Shown here: positions 15,665 to 24,620 of the stretch, piece after piece | Position numbering within the stretch: the first letter of the stretch is position 1 | Layout: each line of letters begins with the position of its first letter | Assembly (NCBI RefSeq): GCF_040822115.1 | Contig: NZ_CP162004.1 | Location: 2,666,001-2,730,000, forward strand | Reading direction: 5' to 3' | Source: Flavobacterium sp. WC2421 | Lineage (GTDB): Bacteria > Bacteroidota > Bacteroidia > Flavobacteriales > Flavobacteriaceae | Length of the DNA: 64,000 bases | Notes under the pieces: generated by a model | Seen by the model: only the letters and a program-made list of their open reading frames with translations | Database searches by the model: none | What the model was told of the DNA's origin: nothing | Made by a program: the position numbers and the translations under genes

Positions 15665-16765
15665 TTACAACTTTAAATCTTTAATATCATTATAATGCAC
15701 TTTTTGTTTGATAGTTCCTTTTTCAAGAATTACAATACTAGGATTTGCTCTTTCAATTGTTTTTAAGGCTATTGCGTCACATGTATAAAAGTCAAATTGA
15801 AGTCCGTATTTTTTCTTTGCTTTAGCAATTTCTTCTAAAGAGGAGTTCGTCATCCCTATTACTTTATATCCTTTAGCAGTAGCTTCTTGATTTAACTTTT
15901 CTAGTTTTACCATACCACCTTCTTCAGCTGTAATTAAATCATAAGTAACAATCATCAATAATTTAGGTTCTTGTAACAATTCTTCTTTATAGTCTGAATC
16001 GTCTTTCATCATCGTAAAATCATGAATAGGAGGAACGTAACCTTCAGTGATAACTTTGTCTTTTCTATCAACAAATTCAGCTCCTTCAGGCAGATTCATC
16101 AAATCATTTTCTGAGAATTCTTTGTCAACACCATTCACTTTGTATATAAAAGTCATTTCCACAACGGATTTTGGAGCGCCTTCTGGAATTTCCATTCCTT
16201 TTTCAATATTGTTTCCTACTTTATAAGGTCGGAAATCAATAATAGGCAAGTGATTTAGTACCCAAACCGCCATCAGCATGCATAAAAGAATACTTGCATA
16301 GGCAATAATATTTTGTATGCTATTTTGAAATAAAGGTTTTACTAGTCGTTTGTTGATGAATAAAATTAATATAAAAAACAATAAAACAATATCCTTAGCA
16401 AATGATTGCCATGGAGTTAAGTGTAGTGCGTCACCAAAACAACCACAATCCTTCACCACATCATAATAAGCAGAATAGAATGTTAAAAAAGTAAAAAACA
16501 CAATCATAAGAAGCAAACTCCAAATAGTAAACTTTGATTTATATCCAATGAGTAACATGACACCCAAAACCACTTCTACAATTACTAGAAACAAGGCCAA
16601 ACCTAAAGCAAATGGCACTAAAAAAGGCATGTTAAATACAGGTTCACTAAAATATTCGGCTAATTTATAAGAGAAACCTACAGGGTCATTTAGTTTTATT
16701 AATCCTGAAATAATAAATAGTAATCCTACGAAAATCCTAGAGAATTGAGTAATTAAGTTTTTCAT
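15665..16765 (-). CDS. BT_3928-type DoxX/MauE membrane protein with thioredoxin-like C-terminal domain
   Basis: Inner-membrane protein of 366 aa. The N-terminal half is a DoxX/MauE four-helix bundle (FVGLLFIISGLIKLNDPVGF at 12-31), with a cysteine pair C107 and C109 in KDCGCFGDALHLTPW. One further TM is near 155-172. The C-terminal part (about 265-366) has a thioredoxin-like fold pattern (LLMIVTYDL, GYKVIGMTNSS, NPSIVILEKG) but no CxxC; only C329 in FYTCDA is present. Its start shares one base with the DUF1599 stop, so the two are translationally coupled. A role in moving reducing power across the membrane is plausible from MauE relatives but unproven. Confidence 0.88.
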   Translation of the reverse strand: MKNLITQFSRIFVGLLFIISGLIKLNDPVGFSYKLAEYFSEPVFNMPFLVPFALGLALFLVIVEVVLGVMLLIGYKSKFTIWSLLLMIVFFTFLTFYSAYYDVVKDCGCFGDALHLTPWQSFAKDIVLLFFILILFINKRLVKPLFQNSIQNIIAYASILLCMLMAVWVLNHLPIIDFRPYKVGNNIEKGMEIPEGAPKSVVEMTFIYKVNGVDKEFSENDLMNLPEGAEFVDRKDKVITEGYVPPIHDFTMMKDDSDYKEELLQEPKLLMIVTYDLITAEEGGMVKLEKLNQEATAKGYKVIGMTNSSLEEIAKAKKKYGLQFDFYTCDAIALKTIERANPSIVILEKGTIKQKVHYNDIKDLKL

Positions 16766-17310
16766 TATTTTCCTTTAAAATTCATTAATATAAGTGCAAA
16801 AATCGAATAGTTAATCATATCTTGATAATTGGCATCAATTCCTTCAGATACGATGGTTTTCCCTTTATTATCTTCTATTTGTTTTACTCGAAGTAATTTT
16901 TGTAAAATTAAATCGGTCAAAGAACTCACACGCATTTCACGCCAAGCTTCACCGTAGTCATGATTTTTGGCTTCCATTAATTCTTTGGTTAATTTAATTT
17001 GGGCATCATATAATTCGGTAGCTTTTTCAACATTCAAATCAGGTTGGTCGACTACGCCCAATTCTAATTGAATTAATGCCATTATCGAATAGTTGATAAT
17101 TCCTATGAATTCACCGGTTTCATCTTCGTCGACTTTACGGATTTCATTTTCTTGTAAACTTCTAATTCTTTGTGCTTTGATGAAAATTTGATCGGTTAAT
17201 GATGGCAGTCTTAATATGCGCCAAGCACTTCCATAATCTTTCATTTTATTGATAAATAGTGATCGACAAATTGCGACTATGTTATCATATTCTTGAGAAG
17301 TATTCTTCAT
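16765..17310 (-). CDS. DUF1599 domain protein
   Basis: Cytoplasmic helical protein of 181 aa made of two similar halves. YGSAWRILRLPSLTDQIFIK near the N-terminus is echoed by YGEAWREMRVSSLTDLILQK in the second half. This internal duplication is the hallmark of DUF1599 (nucleotide modification associated domain 1 type). The acidic/helical pattern recalls MazG-like folds, but no activity is known. It overlaps the start of the BT_3928-type gene by one base and is divergent from folP, an arrangement repeated across Bacteroidetes as far as I recall. Confidence 0.9.
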   Translation of the reverse strand: MKNTSQEYDNIVAICRSLFINKMKDYGSAWRILRLPSLTDQIFIKAQRIRSLQENEIRKVDEDETGEFIGIINYSIMALIQLELGVVDQPDLNVEKATELYDAQIKLTKELMEAKNHDYGEAWREMRVSSLTDLILQKLLRVKQIEDNKGKTIVSEGIDANYQDMINYSIFALILMNFKGK

Positions 17311-17365
17311 TATTGATGTATATTTGTCTAAAATTTTCTCAAAAATAGGGATAAAATTTAAAAAA

Positions 17366-17452
17366 AATTAGCGTTTAAAGTTTAAAGTTGCAGGAATGCA
17401 TCCGTTTTATTGGTCAAGATCATTAAACTTTAAACTAGAAACTTTAAATAAA
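17366..17452. repeat. AAAGTTT-type short repeats before folP
   Basis: TTTAAAGTTTAAAGTT (from 17373) and an inverted set ACTTTAAACTAGAAACTTTA (to about 17448) flank a 40-base spacer. The open frame extending folP upstream runs through it, which argues against the longer folP start. Confidence 0.5.
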
Positions 17453-17458
17453 GAAGTA

Positions 17459-18283
17459 ATGACAATAAATTGTAAAGGGCAACTGATTGATTTAGCGCAT
17501 CCAAAAGTGATGGGAATTTTAAATGTAACGCCTAACTCTTTTTTTGACGGAGGAAAGTACAATGATGAAAATGAAATACTTTCTCAGGTTAAGAAAATGC
17601 TAAATGAGGGGGCTACTTTTATAGATATTGGTGCCTATTCTAGTAAGCCTAATGCGGAGTTTGTTACTGAAGAAGAGGAAATTGCCCGAATTGTTCCTGT
17701 CATTCAATTAATTTTAAAACAGTATCCAGAAACGTTACTTTCTATTGATACTTTTAGAGCTGGAGTTGCAAAGGCTTCTCTAGAAAATGGTGCTGCACTT
17801 ATTAATGATATTGCCGCAGGCAACCTAGATGAAAAAATGTTTGAAGTTGTAGCAGAGTATAATGTTCCTTACATCATGATGCAAATGAGAGGTACACCTA
17901 AAACGATGCAAACCATGACAAGTTATAATGATATTGTCAAAGAAATGCTTTTTTATTTTTCTGAAAAAATTGCCAAAGCTAGAAGTTTTGGAATTAATGA
18001 TTTAATTATTGATCCAGGTTTTGGTTTTGCTAAAACATTGGAGCAAAATTATGAGGTGATGAAAAAAATGGAATTATTTCAAATGTTAGATTTGCCATTA
18101 TTGGTAGGAATTTCTAGAAAATCTATGATTTATAAAGTATTAGAAACAACTGCTAATGAAGCTCTAAATGGAACCACTTTTCTAAATACAATTGGACTGA
18201 CAAAAGGTGCAAATATATTGAGAGTTCATGACGTAAAAGAAGCGGTTGAGTGTGTGAAATTATATGAAAAATTGAATTTTTAA
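17459..18283 (+). CDS. folP: Dihydropteroate synthase
   Basis: Joins p-aminobenzoate to 6-hydroxymethyl-dihydropterin diphosphate in folate synthesis, and is the target of sulfonamides. TIM barrel of 274 aa from the ATG at 17459. Signatures are VMGILNVTPNSFFDGG, DIGAYSSKPNA, the pterin-site SIDTFRAGVA, NDIAAG, MRGTP and the C-terminal ISRKSMIYKVL and RVHDVKEA. A start 21 codons earlier is open but encodes repeat-derived sequence without homology. A TATATTTG box on the plus strand (17319-17326) with a TTG 23 bases before it is a possible distant promoter. The stop is 2 bases from the next gene. Confidence 0.97.
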   Translation: MTINCKGQLIDLAHPKVMGILNVTPNSFFDGGKYNDENEILSQVKKMLNEGATFIDIGAYSSKPNAEFVTEEEEIARIVPVIQLILKQYPETLLSIDTFRAGVAKASLENGAALINDIAAGNLDEKMFEVVAEYNVPYIMMQMRGTPKTMQTMTSYNDIVKEMLFYFSEKIAKARSFGINDLIIDPGFGFAKTLEQNYEVMKKMELFQMLDLPLLVGISRKSMIYKVLETTANEALNGTTFLNTIGLTKGANILRVHDVKEAVECVKLYEKLNF

Positions 18284-18285
18284 AT

Positions 18286-18915
18286 ATGAAATATTTAAGC
18301 CTGATTGTTGTGTTTTTATTTCTTTCGTGCGGAAACAAAGAGGATATCTTATTGCCAAAATCGAATGTTACGATCGTAAAGTATGTGCAAGATCATTCAC
18401 CTATTTATATTTTTTTTAGAACTAAAGATAAAGACACTCTAGCCGAGGTCAATAGAAAAAACAGTATTATCACTACCAATTGGATTCTGAATATAGACAA
18501 GCGTTTGCCTTTACGAATCGTGATTCCGGAGGTTATGAAACTACAAGACAAAAAACGCAAAGAAAAAGCACATAAAAATGAAAAAGCCGAAAACTACTAT
18601 TCCTATGCAGATAGTATAGGTAAAAATATGGCTTTTATTCCTTTTACAAATGTGTATTATAAAATAACGAAGCCTTTGAATGGAGGTTTAATATTGAATT
18701 TTAAAAAGCAATCAGATTCTATCTTAATTGATAATCTTATAATGAAAACAAATGAAGTTGTAGATTATATACATAGTATTAATTACGCAGTAAATCCAAA
18801 AATTATTTTAGTTTTCGATAAAAACATGAGTTTTGAAGAATATTTACAAATTAAGATTTTGATAAAAGAATTAGACACTTTTAATAAAGAAGTGCCCCAA
18901 GAATTCATCTACTAA
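18286..18915 (+). CDS. Lipoprotein of unknown function in operon with folP
   Basis: Protein of 209 aa with lipobox FLFLSCG (Cys15), so probably membrane-anchored. The middle is Lys/Glu-rich (KLQDKKRKEKAHKNEKAENY). The C-terminal part (PKIILVFDKNMSFEEYLQIK) resembles the ExbD/TolR periplasmic fold pattern, but the N-terminal TM and catalytic Asp of ExbD are absent. It starts 2 bases after the folP stop and is therefore co-transcribed, though no link to folate is evident. Function unknown. Confidence 0.8.
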   Translation: MKYLSLIVVFLFLSCGNKEDILLPKSNVTIVKYVQDHSPIYIFFRTKDKDTLAEVNRKNSIITTNWILNIDKRLPLRIVIPEVMKLQDKKRKEKAHKNEKAENYYSYADSIGKNMAFIPFTNVYYKITKPLNGGLILNFKKQSDSILIDNLIMKTNEVVDYIHSINYAVNPKIILVFDKNMSFEEYLQIKILIKELDTFNKEVPQEFIY

Positions 18916-18953
18916 ACTTCAAACTTTAAACAAAGAAAACTTGAAACTAAAAA

Positions 18954-19427
18954 CTACTGATGATGATACGGTTCATTTCTTAAAATCGTAAACCCACGGT
19001 ACAATTGTTCGATAAAAAACAAACGAACCATTTGATGAGAAAAAGTCATTTGCGAAAGCGAGATTTTACCTTTTGCAGAAGCATAAACGGTATCCGAAAA
19101 ACCATAAGGTCCTCCAATAACAAAAACTAATGTTTTTACACCAGAATTCATTTTCTTTTGCAATTCCTCTGAAAAACCCACACTAGAGAAGTTTTTTCCA
19201 TTTTCATCCAATAAAATAAGTTGGTCTGTTGGTGCAATTTTGGACAAAATTAATTCCCCTTCTTTTTCTTTCTGTTGGCTTTCCGATAAATTTTTTACAT
19301 TCTTGATATCCGGAATAATATCTAAATCAAACTTGATGTAAAAAGACAAACGTTTCGTGTAATCGTCAATTAAAGATTGTAATGCTTTGTTATCGGTTTT
19401 GCCAATGGCGATGAGTTTGATGTTCAT
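18954..19427 (-). CDS. rlmH: 23S rRNA (pseudouridine-1915-N3)-methyltransferase RlmH
   Basis: SPOUT-class methyltransferase (157 aa, the normal length) that methylates the modified uridine 1915 in helix 69 of 23S rRNA in the assembled ribosome. Motifs are the N-terminal MNIKLIAIGKT, LLDENGKNFSS, VFVIGGPYGFSDTV for SAM binding in the trefoil knot, and the C-terminal SQMTFSHQMVR and LYRGFTILRNEPYHH. A minus-strand TACTTTTG box lies 22 bases upstream. The gene converges on the folP unit. Confidence 0.98.
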   Translation of the reverse strand: MNIKLIAIGKTDNKALQSLIDDYTKRLSFYIKFDLDIIPDIKNVKNLSESQQKEKEGELILSKIAPTDQLILLDENGKNFSSVGFSEELQKKMNSGVKTLVFVIGGPYGFSDTVYASAKGKISLSQMTFSHQMVRLFFIEQLYRGFTILRNEPYHHQ

Positions 19428-19448
19428 TTTTGATTTTTTACAGGATTA

Positions 19449-19456
19449 CAAAAGTA
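19449..19456 (-). promoter_or_regulatory. Putative -7 box of rlmH
   Basis: TACTTTTG on the minus strand matches TAnnTTTG, 22 bases before the rlmH start. No -33 TTG at the right spacing. Confidence 0.45.
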
Positions 19457-19475
19457 ATCAATCAAGATTTTTGAG

Positions 19476-19784
19476 TTAAGCTAGTTTTATTTTTTCTAAA
19501 ATGATTTCATAATGTTCCACTATAGGGAAAGGATCATAATAATGATGTAGTAGCTTTTTCCATTCTAAATATTGTTCAGATTGTCTAAAAGCAATAGTAT
19601 GGTCTTCTAGTTTCTCCCAATCTACCAGTAGTAAATATTTATTTTCTTGTTCGATACATTTTCTTAAACTGTGTCCAAGATAGCCATCTATTGCGCTAAT
19701 GTATTGACCTGCAATTTTGAAATCATGTTCAAATTGTTTTTCTTCTCCTTTTTTTACATAAAGAATTGCCGTTTCTAAAATCAT
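19476..19784 (-). CDS. Antibiotic-biosynthesis-monooxygenase (ABM) domain protein
   Basis: Small dimeric alpha-beta barrel protein (102 aa) of the ABM/EthD-like superfamily. It begins ILETAILYVKKGEEKQFEHD and has the family LLVDWEKLEDHTIAFRQSEQ stretch with the usual DH pair. Members include quinone-forming monooxygenases and heme-degrading enzymes; this one lacks features that would tell which. It starts 7 bases after the adenosine deaminase gene, so the two form an operon. The name does not imply antibiotic production. Confidence 0.88.
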   Translation of the reverse strand: MILETAILYVKKGEEKQFEHDFKIAGQYISAIDGYLGHSLRKCIEQENKYLLLVDWEKLEDHTIAFRQSEQYLEWKKLLHHYYDPFPIVEHYEIILEKIKLA

Positions 19785-19791
19785 ATTTTAT

Positions 19792-21213
19792 TTAATTAGA
19801 AGGAAAATTAGCTTCAAAGGTTTTAAATCGTAAATCTAAATCTGATATTAATTGTTTTTTTAATTGCTCGTCTTTTATAAAACTATAATAGATACTGTTA
19901 TATACATATTGTTTGATATTGACATACGAAACTTGCTTGTAACGTTTGGCAAGTAACACATATTGTTCCGTCATGTTTGTTCGAAGAATACCAGCATCGT
20001 CAGTACTGATTACAATTGGAACTCCAAATTCTTTATACAATGTTATAGGATGGCGACTGTCTTTTACTTTTAAAATAAATTCATTGCTCACTAAGTTAAT
20101 TTCGATCGCAATGTTATTTTTAGCCATATATCGTAAAAGTTCATATGATTTTTCTTCATAGGCCATATCTACACCATGACCTATGCGGTAGGCTCCCGCT
20201 GTATATACAGCATCTCGAATATGCCAAGTTAAATCTTCAGGTTGAACTAATCCTAAGGTAAGTTCACCTGCATGCATGGAGTATTTTACTGTTGGGAATT
20301 GAGAATGACAATACTTAAACATCACCATGTGCAACCAATAATCTTTCATTGCTGTTTCGCCATCTTCAGGTGAAACGATATTTACACCTGCCATTAGCGA
20401 ACTCGTATCAGCTGAAATGAAAGCAACTACTAAATTTTTAAAAAGGTCAACGGGTTCCATAAAGCGCAATACAAAGTTTTGGTAACGCATGGTGAAACGA
20501 TCATCGTCAATTTTAAGATCATTATGCAATTTAGCGACAAAATTGGTGTTGAAATCTTCGGCATAAACGGCAGCGTCCCTTTGTAATAAAGTTCCATAAA
20601 TGGAATCGAGTAGTTGGGTAACTCCAGCTTCATCTCTATTTATAGCCAGTGCTCTTAATTTAGCATTAAAATCAGTTAGATCGTCCGTGTTTATATTGGA
20701 AGGAATAGTTGAAAGTTGGGTTTCAATATAACTTACATTTTCAGTAATAGCTCTATTTTTTAGTTCTAATAATCCTTGTCCAAAATTACCTACTATTGCG
20801 GGACTAAATTTACCGAAAGATTCAAAAAATAATTTATCAGAAGGGTAGTCAACATGATTGTAGTCCTTCACGGACCATTTTTCCATTATTTTTTGTTTGT
20901 AGCTATTCAATTCTCCGCGACTTTTTAGTGTAGAAAAAAGTTCCCAGTTTCCAGTTGTAGGCTTTTCTTTTAGAACTTGCATAGTTGCTGTATTTAAGTA
21001 AAAATCAGCTGATATGGCATCTTCTAATAAGGGTTCGGCATAAATTGAGCCACTATAATGGTGATGTAAATCCCCACCTTTTGGCATCTGAGAAAAGAAA
21101 GCGGTCAATGCGGCTTCATTGTTTCTAATTTTTTCGAAGTATTGATTTACTGAAGATTGTGAATATCCAATATTAAGTATAACTGAAAAAATTAATGTAT
21201 ATAATAACTTCAT
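19792..21213 (-). CDS. Secreted adenosine deaminase-family enzyme
   Basis: Adenosine deaminase superfamily protein of 473 aa with a signal peptide (cleavage near GYSQS), so it works in the periplasm or outside. Metal and catalytic motifs are DLHHHYSGS (H50/H52 as zinc ligands), MHAGE around residue 315, IGHGVDM, and VISTDDAGI near 400. It is over 100 residues longer than cytoplasmic Add (about 330-350 aa), with an insertion of about 80-240 that recalls the growth-factor-type ADGF/CECR1 branch. It probably deaminates extracellular adenosine for nucleoside salvage. A TATATTTG box lies 90 bases upstream at 21303-21310 (minus). Confidence 0.9.
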   Translation of the reverse strand: MKLLYTLIFSVILNIGYSQSSVNQYFEKIRNNEAALTAFFSQMPKGGDLHHHYSGSIYAEPLLEDAISADFYLNTATMQVLKEKPTTGNWELFSTLKSRGELNSYKQKIMEKWSVKDYNHVDYPSDKLFFESFGKFSPAIVGNFGQGLLELKNRAITENVSYIETQLSTIPSNINTDDLTDFNAKLRALAINRDEAGVTQLLDSIYGTLLQRDAAVYAEDFNTNFVAKLHNDLKIDDDRFTMRYQNFVLRFMEPVDLFKNLVVAFISADTSSLMAGVNIVSPEDGETAMKDYWLHMVMFKYCHSQFPTVKYSMHAGELTLGLVQPEDLTWHIRDAVYTAGAYRIGHGVDMAYEEKSYELLRYMAKNNIAIEINLVSNEFILKVKDSRHPITLYKEFGVPIVISTDDAGILRTNMTEQYVLLAKRYKQVSYVNIKQYVYNSIYYSFIKDEQLKKQLISDLDLRFKTFEANFPSN

Positions 21214-21359
21214 AGCGTTTTTTTAAGATATAACCTTGATTTATATATTAACAAACTAGAAACTCATTGTTTTTAGTTTACTTTTTTTGTTCAAAATTGA
21301 GACAAATATAAGTTATAAATAGAATAAAAAAAACCGCTGATAAATACATGTTAGCAGTA

Positions 21360-21392
21360 CATTTTGTTTTATTAAAAGAATAAAACAAAATG
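21360..21392 (-). terminator. Terminator after the MscS-channel gene
   Basis: CATTTTGTTTTATT (21360-21373) is perfectly complementary to 21379-21392 around AAAAG. It lies 40 bases past the MscS stop. The low G+C makes it weaker as a terminator, and further minus-strand T runs follow. Confidence 0.55.
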
Positions 21393-21432
21393 TTTCTAGC
21401 TATTTTAAAGTTTAAAAATTTAAAATGAAACG

Positions 21433-23340
21433 TTAAATAGTGTTGTCATTTTTAAAATTCACATTAAAAGGGGGTGTTTTATAATTTTTATCCAAATAGT
21501 TTTCTGGAATTGTGGTTTTATTCCCGTCTCTTGCTGCACGATAATGTGGAGACATAATTTCAATGTTTCTTTCATTGCAAACATCTTGAATGTTTTGGTG
21601 CAAATTAGAATAGATAACTGCTTGTTTATTAGGTTCTTTTATGTATGCATTGATTTCATACGAGACATAAAAATCATCTAAACTAGTTTGTAATACAAAA
21701 GGTTTTGGTTCTTGTAATACAAACTCTGTTTTAGAGGCAGCATCTATTAAAGCTTGATGCATCTCTTTCCAGAGTACATCATAACCGATGGTAACAGTCG
21801 AGTGGATAATCAATCCTTTTTCAGGAGCATCACTACTGTAATTTATAGTATGACTACTCATTACAGTTGAGTTTGGAATAGAAATAATTTCATTTTTTAT
21901 GGTTCTAATTCGGGTTACCAACAATGATTTTTCGATAATATCCCCCACGACTTCGCCAATTTTAACTCGGTCTCCAATTTTAAATAATCGCATATAAGTA
22001 AGGATTAAACCAGCAATGATATTCGAAAGCGATCCTGCTGAACCAAAAGTAAATAAGAAACCTAGAAAAACGGAAACCCCTTGAAAAACGGGAGAATCAC
22101 TACCAGGCAAGTACGGGAAAATTACCACTACCATAAAAGCAAAAACGATTACTCGTACAATTTGATACGTAGGGTTTGCCCAATCGGCATAAAAACCAGG
22201 TAGTTCTAAATTTCCTTTTTCGATTTCATTTTTTAGAAAATGAATTCCTTTTAAAACATATCTAAATACAAAAATGATAACTAGTATAGTAATTAAATTA
22301 GGAAGATAATTCCAAAAACCTAAAGCTATTTTTTTAAGAGGATTTAGTATATAACCAAAAAGAGTAGCTGCGAAATCTTTTGTCCAAGGAAAAATTCCAA
22401 AAAGTATAGGTAAAGCAATATAAACTAATAATAAGATGAGAACCCATTTTAAAGTGGTGTTAACGTTCAATAAAGCATTTACTTGCTGTTTAGCATCAAA
22501 TAGAGTGAAGTTTCGGATCTTAATTCCTTGAATGCGTTTGTTTTCTTCGTGTTCTATTTTTTGTGCAGTCCAGCGAAAAAACCTTCTTAAATTTGATATT
22601 AAAAAAAACATTATTACTAAAACTAAAAGTGCCAATCCAATTTCTTTTGCTAAAGTCGACACACTAGTTTCACTTTTATACAGAGCTAAAGCTTTCTTGA
22701 TAATGTCTTGATATTTTTTTGCCAATTCTAATTTGGTACTGTTATTCCAAATCGCATCATTTTCAGAAACGCTAATAATAATACCTTCTTTATATACTAG
22801 ATCTATAGTGGTTTCGGCATCAACAATTTTTATTGAGTCACCCTTAAATCTAAATTGATCAGAGAGATTTTTAATTCGAACACTTATGGCATCTGCTCTG
22901 TCTTTTGCCGAAAAGCTTCCCAATTTACTATAAATAGTGAATAAGGTATCGTTGAAAAATCCAGTTACTGGGTATCCTTTTGCGGTTAAGCGCAAAGAAT
23001 CAATTTGAGCTTTTTTTTCGGCAAGCCTTTTATATTCTTTCGTATTTAATACTTCTAATTCTTTTTGTAGCGCTTCTTTTTTTAAATTATCGGTTGTTTT
23101 TAATGATAAAAGCTGTGTCTCTAATTCTGATTTTTTAATGGAATCACTGACACGCTGTCCTTCAATTATTGCCAGTTTTTCATTGAAATTTTTAATTATG
23201 GAAGTGTTTAACGAATCATTCTTTTTATTGATACTATCTTGTTGTGCTACTGTTTTTTGAGTAAAAAGAACCACAAAAAAACTTAGAATAAGAGTTTTTA
23301 CGGTGATGGATAGTGCTATTTTTTTTTTAGATCGAAACAT
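21433..23340 (-). CDS. Large MscS-family mechanosensitive ion channel
   Basis: Channel protein of 635 aa, far longer than MscS (about 286 aa). A signal-like segment (17-33) precedes a periplasmic coiled-coil region rich in Lys/Glu/Leu (about 38-105). Four or more TM helices span about 230-430. The MscS pore helix and beta domain are at about 430-600, including FLGFLFTFGSAGSLSNIIAG and FKIGDRVKIGEVVGDIIEKS. It should open under membrane tension to release osmolytes after osmotic downshock. It lies 29 bases downstream of a DUF2254 membrane protein, so the two are probably co-transcribed. Confidence 0.94.
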   Translation of the reverse strand: MFRSKKKIALSITVKTLILSFFVVLFTQKTVAQQDSINKKNDSLNTSIIKNFNEKLAIIEGQRVSDSIKKSELETQLLSLKTTDNLKKEALQKELEVLNTKEYKRLAEKKAQIDSLRLTAKGYPVTGFFNDTLFTIYSKLGSFSAKDRADAISVRIKNLSDQFRFKGDSIKIVDAETTIDLVYKEGIIISVSENDAIWNNSTKLELAKKYQDIIKKALALYKSETSVSTLAKEIGLALLVLVIMFFLISNLRRFFRWTAQKIEHEENKRIQGIKIRNFTLFDAKQQVNALLNVNTTLKWVLILLLVYIALPILFGIFPWTKDFAATLFGYILNPLKKIALGFWNYLPNLITILVIIFVFRYVLKGIHFLKNEIEKGNLELPGFYADWANPTYQIVRVIVFAFMVVVIFPYLPGSDSPVFQGVSVFLGFLFTFGSAGSLSNIIAGLILTYMRLFKIGDRVKIGEVVGDIIEKSLLVTRIRTIKNEIISIPNSTVMSSHTINYSSDAPEKGLIIHSTVTIGYDVLWKEMHQALIDAASKTEFVLQEPKPFVLQTSLDDFYVSYEINAYIKEPNKQAVIYSNLHQNIQDVCNERNIEIMSPHYRAARDGNKTTIPENYLDKNYKTPPFNVNFKNDNTI

Positions 23341-23369
23341 AAAATAATTTGATTGGAAAGTTATGACTT

Positions 23370-24620
23370 TTATACAAATAAACAGTTTTCTTTTAAAAGT
23401 AGTATATCAGCTTCAAGTTTCATTTCCATTTTTGCTCTTTCAAATGCTTGTTTAGAATTATAAAAACTAGATTTTTGAATCGCTGTATTGCTATTTTTAG
23501 AAAGAATTTGAAAACATTTTTGGAGTCTGATCATTACTTCAATGTTTGATGCACCATCGCGGGCTATAGGTCTAAACGCATCTTCAAATAAATCGGATAG
23601 TTCTAATTGAGGAACAGCAATACGATCAAAAAGGTCTTCTTTAACTGGAATTGTTTCTTTAACGGAATTCCATAAGGAGAACAGTCTAATGTGGCTACTT
23701 ATGATTTGAATTGCCGTTCCTGGATCATTGACAGCAGGTGAAAGAGCTCGACTAGCAATCTCAGTTAAGGTGATTAAACCAAAACGGGGGTCTTGGTCAA
23801 AATAACGCATATTACCAACCGTAAATGCATTTTTTATAGTATTGTAGTCTATTTTTTCCTCTTTGTTTTTTAAAGCAATAAATAACAAGGGCTGATCTAT
23901 GGAAACGAGTTTTCCAGGGATCGCATTTATAGTAAAAACGGCGTCCATCTTTTTGGCTATTTTTTGCAATTCAGACATGTTAATTTGTTGAATGTAGCCT
24001 GTTAGATCGCTATACAAGGCTTCCCCTTTATTTTTTGAAGGATGGACTGCAATTCCGTTTAGAGTAGGTGATTCTAAGCGATTTTGAATGGCATTTGTAG
24101 TTGCGTCTTCAACTAATTGAATTGTATGTCCCATTCTGCCCAATTTAGATATTCGCTCTACCCATCGTAAGAAAGTTAGAATTACTAAACTAAAAAATAA
24201 GAGTGTAAAAATAAATAGTGTGAAATAACCTGCTCTGCCGTAATAACCATTTTTAAGCGCTACTAGAGCAACAATGCTAAATATAAAAGAGCCAATAAAA
24301 ACAGATAATGCATTCTGAGAAACATCATCTGCGATAATTAATTTAAAAGAGCGGGGTGTAGCAGTATTGCTTGCTGCAGCAAATGCGGATATCATTGATC
24401 CTACAGTAAAAATGGCAATCACAAGCATGCTTGCTGAAATTATATTGAGTAACTCAGATAGTGATTCGGTTTTAATATCCGGAACAATTTCATGTAGTCT
24501 TGTACTATCGGCAATTTGAGCAATTAAAGCAGCTAAAATCGAAACAAAACAAAAAATTGAGGGTCTGAACCATAATTTTTCTTTTATACGTTGCATGACA
24601 AAGAGTACGTTTTCTTTCAT
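23370..24620 (-). CDS. DUF2254 family membrane protein
   Basis: Protein of 416 aa. Four TM helices lie in the first 150 residues (RPSIFCFVSILAALIAQI; SASMLVIAIFTVGSMISAFA; LSVFIGSFIFSIVALVAL; GYFTLFIFTLLFFSLVILTF). A soluble C-terminal domain follows, with the family motif ALSPAVNDPGTAIQ near residue 290. This is the predicted-membrane-protein family DUF2254, of unknown role. It leads a two-gene unit with an MscS channel, suggesting envelope or ion homeostasis. No catalytic residues are identifiable. Confidence 0.9.
   Translation of the reverse strand: MKENVLFVMQRIKEKLWFRPSIFCFVSILAALIAQIADSTRLHEIVPDIKTESLSELLNIISASMLVIAIFTVGSMISAFAAASNTATPRSFKLIIADDVSQNALSVFIGSFIFSIVALVALKNGYYGRAGYFTLFIFTLLFFSLVILTFLRWVERISKLGRMGHTIQLVEDATTNAIQNRLESPTLNGIAVHPSKNKGEALYSDLTGYIQQINMSELQKIAKKMDAVFTINAIPGKLVSIDQPLLFIALKNKEEKIDYNTIKNAFTVGNMRYFDQDPRFGLITLTEIASRALSPAVNDPGTAIQIISSHIRLFSLWNSVKETIPVKEDLFDRIAVPQLELSDLFEDAFRPIARDGASNIEVMIRLQKCFQILSKNSNTAIQKSSFYNSKQAFERAKMEMKLEADILLLKENCLFV

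Noticed and set aside
19476-19784. ABM protein as part of an antibiotic biosynthesis cluster
   Set aside because: The neighbours are a deaminase and an rRNA methyltransferase. No polyketide or tailoring genes are present.
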